From Ostreococcus mediterraneus (lineage: Eukaryota; Chlorophyta; Mamiellophyceae; Mamiellales; Bathycoccaceae): a DNA stretch of 64,000 nucleotides. The notes beneath the pieces were generated by a model. It worked only from the letters and a program-made list of their open reading frames with translations, made no database searches and was not told the DNA's origin. Each line of letters begins with the position of its first letter. Position 1 is the stretch's first letter. Shown piece after piece: positions 36,813-45,900 of the stretch. The DNA lies in assembly GCA_012295225.1 (NCBI GenBank), contig WMKK01000002.1, forward strand, positions 733,949 to 797,948, in the 5' to 3' direction. A program made the position numbers and the translations under genes.

Positions 36813-37868
36813 TCATTTGGGATCGAATTTCGGCTGCCAAACATTCTTAAACCAATCCATGGTTTTCACCCAGGCTTCGTCTTGAGTGTACACTGGCTCG
36901 TAGCCGAGATCTTTGCGCGCGGCTTCGATGTTGAAGTAGCGATTGATCAAGAGCATGCGAACGCTGAATGGCGTGAGCTTGAACTTTTTCCCGAGCACGT
37001 AGCCGACGCCGTCGCAGACGTACGCCAAAGGCATCATAAACGACCATCCGGGCAAACTGAACTTTTTCTTCAGCGACGGATATCCGAGATCGACGAATGC
37101 GCGATCGATCATGTCCCACAACTTCACCGGCTCGCCATCGGTGCAGATGTAAAAGTTTCCGAGCGCCGGCGAGTCCTTGTACAACGCGCGCTCGCCCAAA
37201 ATCAACCCGTGGCAATAGTTATCCACGTAACAAATGCTACATTTGTTTTGCCCGTCGCCAAAAATGCGCAATTTCTTACGCGCCATTAAGAAATTATGCA
37301 AGAATAACATATCTCTAGGTCCGTACACTTGATGCGGAGCGACGGCGACGGTGAAAAACGTCTCGTTGTCGCACGCCGCCATCATCGCCTTCTCCCCTTT
37401 CGCCTTACTCTCCGCATACTCTTGCAAGAATACCTTGGGGAAATCAAGTTCGCTCTCACGTTTACCGTTGATGTCGTTCCCATCGAATCTCGTCGACGGC
37501 GAGCTCGACATGACGCACTTGGCGATGCCGTGCGTCTTGCACGCGTTGATCACGTTCAACGTCCCGATGTTGTTCACCGCGTCGTACATTTCGCGCTTGT
37601 GATACGGCCCGACGAGCGCAGCAATGTGCCACACGCAGTCCGCACCCTTACACGCCTCGTTGACGTCGTCTTGGGAGGTCAAATCGCCTTGGAACCACAC
37701 GATGCGCGAGTCATCTGTCGCGTCTTCTGGCTTCGGAGCTATGTCGAACGCCACCACGCGCTCGGCACCGCGCTCGACGAGCATCTCGACGAGTCTACGG
37801 CCGACGAAGCCCATGCCACCGGTGACGACGCATGTTTTGGGTACGGGCGGGAATGTTTTGGGCGCCAT
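36813..37868 (-). CDS. 3beta-hydroxysteroid dehydrogenase/C4-decarboxylase-type SDR
   Basis: 351 residues. An extended short-chain dehydrogenase with the NAD(P) motif TGGMGFVGRRLVEML at residues 16-30, an acidic strand-2 residue (VVAFDIAP), and the catalytic YAESKAKGEK (Y-x3-K). The segments NNIGTLNVINACKTHGIAKC, VAPHQVYGPRD and CYVDNYCHGLILGE place it in the 3beta-HSD family. The closest role is sterol-4alpha-carboxylate 3-dehydrogenase (NSDHL/ERG26 type), removing C4 methyl groups in sterol synthesis at the ER. The C-terminal hydrophobic helix (WSFMMPLAYVCDGVGYVLG) could associate with membrane. Substrate assignment is by family similarity only. Confidence 0.85.
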   Translation of the reverse strand: MAPKTFPPVPKTCVVTGGMGFVGRRLVEMLVERGAERVVAFDIAPKPEDATDDSRIVWFQGDLTSQDDVNEACKGADCVWHIAALVGPYHKREMYDAVNNIGTLNVINACKTHGIAKCVMSSSPSTRFDGNDINGKRESELDFPKVFLQEYAESKAKGEKAMMAACDNETFFTVAVAPHQVYGPRDMLFLHNFLMARKKLRIFGDGQNKCSICYVDNYCHGLILGERALYKDSPALGNFYICTDGEPVKLWDMIDRAFVDLGYPSLKKKFSLPGWSFMMPLAYVCDGVGYVLGKKFKLTPFSVRMLLINRYFNIEAARKDLGYEPVYTQDEAWVKTMDWFKNVWQPKFDPK

Positions 37869-38022
37869 TGTGTGAGGAGTTCGCTCGCGCCGCGCGTTCT
37901 CTTGGAGCGACGTTCTCGAGCCGCGAACGCGAGAGCTCCAGTGACGCGTCTATGATGTGCTAAACTAGTGTATATGTAATAAACGCTAATGAATGATTCT
38001 ATCCCGAGCTACGTGGGGAGTT

Positions 38023-38539
38023 CTACGACGTCGCATCCGCGCCGACGCCGTAGTCGACGACGGAGCGCGTATCCGCGCGAGCCTCCGCTCGCGCCATCCT
38101 CAACCGACTCTTCAATTCGAGAGCGAATACGCTCTTGAGATCCTGATCGCGTGTATTTAAGATGTATTCGTCCAAACCTCCCGCCTTATCTATGCATCGT
38201 AACGCGTGCGTCGTCACGCGCATCGGGATCATCTCGTCCAACAACTCGCTATACACGCGCTTCTTTTGTGCGTTGGGTAACCATTTACGGCGCGTCCTAC
38301 GCGATTCAAAGATGAACGAGACACATGGTCAGTGCGCGCACACTGTGATTCATCGATTTCGGGTGCGCGATGTTCGACGGCTTCGATGAGACGATGAGAT
38401 GAACGTACTTGTTTCCACCGTCTTCGCTCACGTTGTTTCCAAACTTGATGTGTTTCCCAGCGAAAAGACCGCGTCTAGCCTTGCCTTGGACAACTTTGCG
38501 CAGCGCACGCGATACGGCGGGTGTGTATGGGATCGACAT
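38023..38539 (-). CDS. Mitochondrial ribosomal protein bL28m, 2 exons
   Basis: Exon 1 is 38409-38539 and exon 2 is 38023-38296; the 112-nt intron has a GTACGT donor, an ACTGAC box and a TAG acceptor, phase 2. The product has 134 residues. The bL28 core is RRGLFAGKHIKFGNNVSEDG, then across the junction GNKTRRKWLPNAQKKRVYSE, and MRVTTHALRCIDKAGGLDEY. The long C-terminal tail (LKSVFALELKSRLRMARAEA) is typical of mitochondrial rather than plastid L28. Without splicing the conserved TRRKW block would be lost, which supports the join. Confidence 0.88.
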
Positions 38540-38740
38540 GAGGTTTTGGCGCGACGCTCGTCGAGTGCGTGCGTCGGCGTTGAGCGTCTAGTAGTGAGGC
38601 CGAGAGCACGAGCGGGGGAATGGGTTTTTGCTCGCGAGCATTACAAATTTACATTCGTCAATGAACGGCACGCGTGTGCGTGCGTGCGCGTGTGTACTAC
38701 GGGACTATGAACACTACGTGATCGATATGATGCGTTCAGT

Positions 38741-41065
38741 CTATTCTGAATGCACGTCCGACATCTCGTGGCGAAATGGGCACTGGAGGCCGGCGCTGCA
38801 ATAGCCGGAGTTGAAATCGACGCATATTGCGGAAGATTTCTTAACAGGTCGTGGACTTGTTCGCGCCGTTCTCTGCGACGAGCCATGCGCATCCGGCGGT
38901 CGTGGACGTTTGTTTGTCGAAACCGGCGGCGGCGGCGCACTGCGTACATCGCTCATTCTACGAGCTGATGAGTCGTGTCTGAATGGGCACAGCGGCCCGT
39001 TCTTGCATTTACCCGACTGAAAGAAAACGCAGACAGCTTGCGATGATTTGATCTTTTCACGCATCGAAGTCGAACGCGAGGTGGCTTTTTTGGCGCGCGG
39101 CGGCGTAACGTTTGCTGCCGCGGGGCGTTCCAACCGCGCCAGCACGTTACTTTGAGCGCTTGGCGACGGAGTAGACGCCATAGTATGCTTACCCAGACGA
39201 GGCGCAAATTGCGGAGACGTCACGCCTGGAATCTTGAGATCGACTGTTCGAAAGAGCGAGGTGGCTACGGATGAACTGCTTTCACCGTACACTGGAGGAG
39301 GCGGAACGCTTTGCAAATGGATCGATCCGTTCGATTTGGTCCCCATAGGTGAGGTCATTGGTGGCGGCGGGACCTCTGACATGACGAACTCACCTTCCTC
39401 TAATTGCAGAACCGCTTCTCTCTTTTCAACTTTCACTTTCGCCGTCGCCTTCGATTTGTCTTCATCTCCGCTACTTTCTCGTCTTCTGCTCTGCTTTGTC
39501 TTCATTTCTTCCAGCGCTTTCATGTGTACGGTGGATTGCAAATGCATTTTCTGAGCGTTCGCTTTGTTCGCCTTATCCCCAGCTACCCAGAGGATCACGC
39601 CGCCACACTTTTTGCACTTCATTGAGTCCATAGGCCGCCCCGTTTTGCTCGTTGGAGCCGCTGGTGCTGGTGGCGCGGCGCTGGTGCTGGTGGCGAACTG
39701 CCGAGGCGTGCGCTTGAGACGAGTCTCTATGCTCTCTTTTCCCCTTGCAGCCGGCTGTTGTGTCGCGACTCTATTAACCATTGCAGCACCTTGCAACATT
39801 GCATGGGCTTCACGCTGAGATATATCGCGATGGAAAGGTAAGTTAAGACGGACTAATTCGGACACTTGCTCAGCGGTCGCACGTTTCAGAGGATCGATTG
39901 CGTACGCCTCCTCTCCAGCCTTGATCAACGTCGCTCCCACCAATTTGAGTAAATGCGTGTTTTCACTCATCACGCTTGCCATCTCCCTTTCAAGTATGTT
40001 ACGAACGAGCCGAATAGTGTTTTCGTCACGTGCTGCGTATGCCTCAATCACGACAAACGGCATAAATTGTACGCGTCTCAGCATCGTATCTGGTCCGCTC
40101 GGGAAGTGTGACATTCGATTGTCGTAAACTGTGCGTGATTCCTTTTGAAGAGCTGTCGGTATACATCGCCGGGACAGCGAATCAATCGAACAGTATTCTG
40201 CTAAAATATTCGCAAAACTTTGAATCGCTGACCATAGATATTGCGCATCAGATGTTGTGTTATCGTGCGACATGGTTGTCAGCTCGTTCGCGACGTGACG
40301 ACGCAAATCACTCATTGGACCAACAATATGTTTACTATGCATCATAACCTTTGTATCATTTTCCTGAAGCTTGATAAAAGCTTCGACAAGTCGTCGACAC
40401 TTGAACGCCTTATCCTCCAAGGTGCTATCGCTACCACCCGCGGCCGCCGCCGTGCCTCGCGCGCGGTCGAGCGTCTGCGTGAGCGCTCTCAACGAAGTAA
40501 TGGCATTTAACCCATCAAAATCTCGCATCGCATCCGGTATATTTGCAGAAACAGCAACAGCTATTGCATCAATATCACGAACCAAGCTTTGAGGAATATT
40601 CTTTGCCATTTCCGATCGCTCATCCAACCTCCGAGCCAAGTTTCTCGCGTGCGCCGCGAGCTTACCGTACAGTGTTTCTTCGGGCATCCTCAGCCAAGAA
40701 GGACAAAGCTCGTGCGCGTAATCCACACTATCTACCGCCGCTTGTAATCGCTCGTCATCACGATTCGCTTGCCCGCATTCTCGAAACGCGCGAACGACAC
40801 AATCGAGCAACGACTGCAACCGATGCTGCGACTCTCCGTCGCCGACGCGGCGCGCCTGATGCTCTCGCATCGCTGCCGCGCCCTCATCATGCTGCAGCCC
40901 GCGCGCGAGTAGAGATGAGAAGTTCGCAGTGTCAACGGCGATGGATTTATCTTCACCCGCGCCGCCGTCGTTCACCACAGCCACCGTCGCCGTGTTCCCA
41001 GGCGCATTCGTGTCGACATCTCCGTTGACCACCCACGCGTCGTCATCATCGCTCTCATACGGCAT
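38741..41065 (-). CDS. CCCH and C2H2 zinc-finger protein, 774 aa
   Basis: 774 residues. Two CCCH fingers (C-x7-C-x5-C-x3-H) are at about 678-697 (CVFFQSGKCKNGPLCPFRH) and 745-765 (CVDFNSGYCSAGLQCPFRH), and a U1-type C2H2 finger lies at about 482-513 (MKCKKCGGVILWVAGDKANK then QKMHLQSTVHMK). The N-terminal half is helical and has no recognised domain. Pro/Ser-rich linkers (PPPPMTSPMG) join the fingers. Such tandem CCCH proteins generally bind RNA (splicing, 3' processing or decay). The exact function is unknown. No intron is needed. Confidence 0.8.
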   Translation of the reverse strand: MPYESDDDDAWVVNGDVDTNAPGNTATVAVVNDGGAGEDKSIAVDTANFSSLLARGLQHDEGAAAMREHQARRVGDGESQHRLQSLLDCVVRAFRECGQANRDDERLQAAVDSVDYAHELCPSWLRMPEETLYGKLAAHARNLARRLDERSEMAKNIPQSLVRDIDAIAVAVSANIPDAMRDFDGLNAITSLRALTQTLDRARGTAAAAGGSDSTLEDKAFKCRRLVEAFIKLQENDTKVMMHSKHIVGPMSDLRRHVANELTTMSHDNTTSDAQYLWSAIQSFANILAEYCSIDSLSRRCIPTALQKESRTVYDNRMSHFPSGPDTMLRRVQFMPFVVIEAYAARDENTIRLVRNILEREMASVMSENTHLLKLVGATLIKAGEEAYAIDPLKRATAEQVSELVRLNLPFHRDISQREAHAMLQGAAMVNRVATQQPAARGKESIETRLKRTPRQFATSTSAAPPAPAAPTSKTGRPMDSMKCKKCGGVILWVAGDKANKANAQKMHLQSTVHMKALEEMKTKQSRRRESSGDEDKSKATAKVKVEKREAVLQLEEGEFVMSEVPPPPMTSPMGTKSNGSIHLQSVPPPPVYGESSSSVATSLFRTVDLKIPGVTSPQFAPRLGKHTMASTPSPSAQSNVLARLERPAAANVTPPRAKKATSRSTSMREKIKSSQAVCVFFQSGKCKNGPLCPFRHDSSARRMSDVRSAPPPPVSTNKRPRPPDAHGSSQRTARTSPRPVKKSSAICVDFNSGYCSAGLQCPFRHEMSDVHSE

Positions 41066-41205
41066 CGCGGCGCGCGACGATCACCCCTCGACGACGAACG
41101 CGTCGAACGCGATCGTTCGCGCGCGTCGTCGTCGTCGTCGTCGCGACCGACGTTCGCCGTCGTCGTCGACGACGCGCGCGCGCGTGTGTGACGCGCATCG
41201 TTGCG

Positions 41206-41250
<45 letters not shown>

Positions 41251-41644
41251 AACACACACAGGCATCGCATGCCCACACTACGACCCACCACGCCACACAC
41301 GCGCACCATATCCCGCGACATCCATTCACACGACCCTCACACAGGCACACACATGGTATCATACGATAATAATGTCCGAATATCTACGCGATAAATAGTA
41401 TGCGCGATACAACGCTCGCACACGGGCGTGTCGTGCCACTGAATACTGGAAGCGCTTTTCGAGCACGGATCTCGACAAAAAGCGCTTTTTCGCAAAGACC
41501 TCGCCTCGCGCGCGTCGACGACGCGCGACGCCGCAGTCAACGGCGCGACGCGCCCCGGCTGACGATCGCTCCGCCGATCGACGCGTCGCGTTTCCTTCGT
41601 GCGCTTTCGCCGATCGCCGCCGTTCGCCACCGGCCGATCGCACC
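41066..41644. other. Intergenic region with a microsatellite
   Basis: About 580 bp between the divergent CCCH gene (-) and the unknown protein gene (+). The left part is a CGTCGTCGT/GACGACG repeat; then comes (AC)19; then less GC-rich DNA with ACACAC-rich flanks to about 41350. No gene is supported. Confidence 0.6.
41208..41246. repeat. Dinucleotide microsatellite (AC)19
   Basis: 39 bases of perfect AC repeat, followed by AAAT and a shorter ACACACACA stretch. It is the only long dinucleotide microsatellite in the window and is likely polymorphic. Confidence 0.95.
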
Positions 41645-42542
41645 ATGCACGCGTTCACGCCGCCCCCGGCGCACGACGTCCTCGTGGGATTCAGCACGAC
41701 CGCGCGCGCCGGTGCGTGCGCCGGTGCCGACGCCGCGTCGGCGCCGCGCCGCGCGACCGCGACGCACGACGCCCGCGCGAACGCGGGCATGGATAAATTC
41801 CTCACGCGACAATCGTCCGATAGCTCGCAATCGAGCTTCGCGTGCGTCGACGCGAGCGCCGATCGCCCCGACGACGCGGTTTCGGTGGACCCGCGCGGCA
41901 CCGCGAGCGCGGGATCGCTCGGGTCGGTGCTCGGCGCGAGCGCCGAGCGACGTCAACGCGGGCTCACCGCCGCGCTCATGGAAGGCAACGCGTTGGACGT
42001 CACCGCACGCGACGGGAGGTCGTCGCAGCATTCGAGCGATAGCGACCAGGATGCGTTCGGCACCGGCGATCCGCGCGCGACCGGGGTTGAAAAGCGCGCG
42101 ACGAGCGCGTTCGAACCCCCAGTCATGGTGCGCGCCAATCGCGCGTCGGTGATGACGGCGCGCGACGTGAACGACGCGCGATGGGTGATCGAACGCGAGC
42201 AAAGAGATATCGATCAGCGCGTGGATGATTTGTTTCGCGGCGACGCGTTGCTCGAGGCGCGGTCGTGCCCGATCGACATTCCCAGCGCCAAGCGAGCGCA
42301 TTGGAAAACGTACGTGGTCGTCGCGCGCGAGGTGCCCCGTCGCGTGCGCGCGTGCGGGTCCAGGTGTCCCGATGTCTCGTCGAGTGGTCCGTGTTTGATT
42401 CATGGGGAGTATCACGTCCTGACGTGGACGAGATGCCCGGGGTGTGTTGCAGTCGGTTGCCCGTATAGGTGCACATTATGCTGACGATGTGTTTTTCTCC
42501 TCCTCCAGGACGCCGACGCACCGCGCCCACGCTCGACGTTGA
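41645..42542 (+). CDS. Unknown Ser/Ala-rich protein, probably 2 exons
   Basis: The frame from ATG 41645 reads as a low-complexity acidic protein (MDKFLTRQSSDSSQSSFACV from 41789; ALMEGNALDVTARDGRSSQH; WVIEREQRDIDQRVDDLFRG). Unspliced, it ends at TGA 42482-42484 with a Cys-rich tail (CPGCVAVGCPYRCTLC). However, a strong acceptor at 42508 (CTGACG, then TTTTTCTCCTCCTCCAG) and a GTACGTGG donor at 42310, of the type used elsewhere here, suggest an intron 42310-42508. Joined (41645-42309 plus 42509-42542, phase 2) it encodes 232 residues ending THRAHARR. No family is recognised. The 3' structure is uncertain. Confidence 0.45.
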
Positions 42543-42977
42543 GACGTCGAGCTAAATATCTGATGTTTTTGTACGTTCGCGGACGCCGTCGGTGGGTGCG
42601 CGTGGTGGTTTATGTACGTATAATAACGTACACCCGATCACGAACGCGCGCACACCATCAAATTTTACCCACCGACAATGGCGCCCACGGATGATGTATA
42701 TTTTGAACAATCGTATTAACCACGAGACGAGCGACGTTCGGCTGTTTCTTACACGAAGCGCGCGTGTTGTACCCAATTATTCAACGCGTTTCGCGACGGC
42801 TGACGACGTGGCGTCTCAATGTACACAATGCCTCTTATTCATTCTTTCACGCGGTCTGTGTTGTATCACCGCCAGACATTGCCTGTTCCATGTGTAATTT
42901 CCATTCCTTTTCTCTGGTTAAATTTACAAACAAAGCGCGCAACGCACTCTAGTTCGTCATCGCTGTTGTCGGGACAT
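42543..42977. other. Intergenic region, AT-richer than neighbours
   Basis: About 435 bp between convergent genes (unknown protein + and the Arf-GEF -). It is clearly less GC-rich from about 42600 to 42950 and should hold both 3' ends and poly(A) signals. I see no tRNA or conserved reading frame. Confidence 0.5.
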
Positions 42978-45900
42978 CTAAGGCGTCGGTATAGCGAGGA
43001 GCATCGGTCCTACGCGTTCGGTGAATAAATCGCACAATGCATTGGAGAGCTCGCACGACGAGCCTTCGCAGCGTATGAGTTCGGTGAATAATGGGTACAC
43101 GGCGGGTAAGTGCGTTTTGAAGTCGTCTTGCGAAAGCGCGCGCACGGCGTCGAGCGCGTCGACGCAAACCTGCGCGCGCACGCGAGCATCTTCGCGAAGA
43201 TCCGCGCCTGTTTGTATTTTGAACAATGTCAAGTAATTGTTCATCGCCGCTTGGGACACGCGAATGAGCTGAGGCATGCGTTCGGACGTATCTTCTTGTA
43301 GACGCGCGAGCGCGCGCAACGCAATTGACGCTGAGCCGACTTCAAGCGCCAACGCAAACGGCTTGGCGTCGCGCACGATTCGCGGGATATCGCTCGCACC
43401 GATATCGCGCATTGTAAATGGCGACTCGGCGACGCGCACGTACACGCTCTCTAGCGTGTCGAGTAAGATGTACAGCGTGTCGGCGTTGAAGTGCTCTCTC
43501 GCCGAAGCGTGCTCGGTGGATAAATCTCTCGCCGCGGACACCAGCAAAAGTTGTGTCTTTATGCGTACCAAACACGCATTCGCCTCAGTTTGGTCTTCGC
43601 CGATGTTCCCATCGAATACGCTAAAATCTGGCGCTGTGGCCTCAAATGCACCCTTCAGGGCATCCATGCACAACGCCCACTCTTTCGCTCGCATCGCCGC
43701 GGCTCCGTGCACGAGCAAGCGCTTAAACGCGACAACTCCACATGCCGCGAGTTGTTCATGCGCTCGAGACGTCAAGCCGCGAAGCAAATCCAACAGCTCA
43801 GGCATTACGCCTGCTTCGACGATTGGCTCGTGGAATTGAACGGCAAGATCGACGACAAGCTCAAGACAGCGCGTGCACGTGCCGTAGAGCCAGTCGTCGA
43901 TGTCCGCCACAGCGGGCGCGTCGTTCTCGTCGCCATTCGTACGATGCTCCGGCGCTATGTCCGCGCGGACGTGATCGAAGATCGGGAACAAAATTCGGTC
44001 ATACACTCGCTTCCAGAACCCGGACGCAAATGAGCCACCATGGAACTTCAAGGTATCGAAGAGCACTTCAAGCGCTGACGTGCGAATTTCCGACCGCGGA
44101 TCAAATGTGAGTTCAGATAACCCCGCAAGTAATGGAAACCAGAAGTACGTATGCGCGTCAGCATCGGTGAAACACGTCGTCGCTACCGTAGTTTTTGTCG
44201 GTGTGGACTCTACGACGCCATCCGTGGCGAGTTGCTTTTCTGTCGCTGCGGTTTCCTCCAAATCCCCGAGCGCGCCTTCCGCGAGCTTGAGCGCGCAAAA
44301 ACGCAAAAACGCCAACGCATTGAGACACACCTCGGATCCAGCTTCGGAGTTTGTAAATGCCACTAGACAGTTCACGCAATCTGTAAAGGCCACGGTATCG
44401 GTCTCGATGATGTAATGGAAGTGCTCACGAATGATTCGCTCTATAGTCTGAAACGCGAGCACAACTATTTGACTCTTTTCATCCGCCGCCGCCGTGGTGA
44501 ACACCATAAACATTGACTTCCATCCAGACTTGATGTGCTCGACTCGAGCTTGGACCATTTGAGACACGCACCGTATAATCAGTTCGCGGATTTCAACGTC
44601 AGGAGACTGGCGCATGACCACTACAAATGGTCGCAAGAACTCATTCTGGAATGAATAATTCGACAATTCCGTTCGGCTTAAAAACTTGATCGCCAATTGG
44701 CGAAGAGAGTCTACCACTGTCATGGAAATGTGCAAGTTTGGTGAGCAACCAACGGTGACGAAGAAATCACTCAACACCTGCCATACACGCGCCCATATGA
44801 AACGAATGCGGTCCATGTTGAACGACGCTACTTCGACAATCTTGCCGAGAGCGTATACACGCGGATGCTTTGACGAGGTTTCGTCGATGGCGAGTTCGCA
44901 CAAGCTTCGTACAAAATCAACAATCGCATCGCCATTCAAGTTCACACTCGCGTGGAAGATGTGACCAATCTCATCTGGAGTAAGCTGTTGTAAAAGTGCG
45001 CGGTCCGGGGGTATCAACTCTTCATAAACCTCAGATTGATGGTTTGCCGCTTCGTTTGCCGCCTCAATGACGCCACTCGCGTCGTCACCACGCGCGGCCA
45101 GTGAGCTCTTCATCGATCGACCTCCGCCAGAGCTTGAACGTCTAAACAATCTAGGTCGAGAGTTGTATGTTTGCTCTTCAGTAGCGTAGCTCGCATCGAT
45201 AAACAATGAACTGTCGTCAAATCCGTTAGCCAACGAGTACACGTGCTCGTAACGACTGACGCACGATAATATCAACGTCCACACTTGACCAAAGTCATTA
45301 CCGTTATCGACTGATACTCTGATGAGCGTTTTCATCGCCATGACATTCTTTGAGCGCATCATTTGCGGGTTGTGCAAGAATGTCAAGCGCGATAGCGGGG
45401 TGATGAAAGTGCTTCGCGTTTCATGCATGCCGAGTAAAGTCGTGAGATTGATGGCTCGGCGAAAGCCTTCCAAGCAGTTGGACACAACCGACACGCTTTC
45501 GCTGTCTTCGAACGCCTTGCAAAGTACGGACAAAATCGGATTCGATATCACTTCTAGCATTGGCTTCGCGCAACCAGCTTCACTGACGACTAGGAAACCC
45601 TTTGTCGTTGCCGCTCTGGCTCGAACTTGATCAATAAGTTCAGAGGTGTCAATCTGAAGTAACTCCTCTTCGCGTTTACCGGACATCAAAGAAAACAGCA
45701 CATCCATGCCAAGTCGGTGCGACAAATTACTCTTGTCCTTCTTTTCCGTGGTACTTAGCGCCGCGTCTACGGGCGCCTTCATCTTAATTTCATTGTTGAC
45801 AATTCTGTCGTACAAGTCTTCCAAGATTTCCTTGGGAAGATCCTGACCATCATCAATTCCACGATTATTACGAATGAAGCCCTCCTTGGTCATTTTATTC

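Noticed and set aside
42482-42484. TGA after the Cys-rich tail as a second selenocysteine codon
   Set aside because: It lies inside a likely intron next to a branch box and acceptor, and I found no convincing SECIS downstream.
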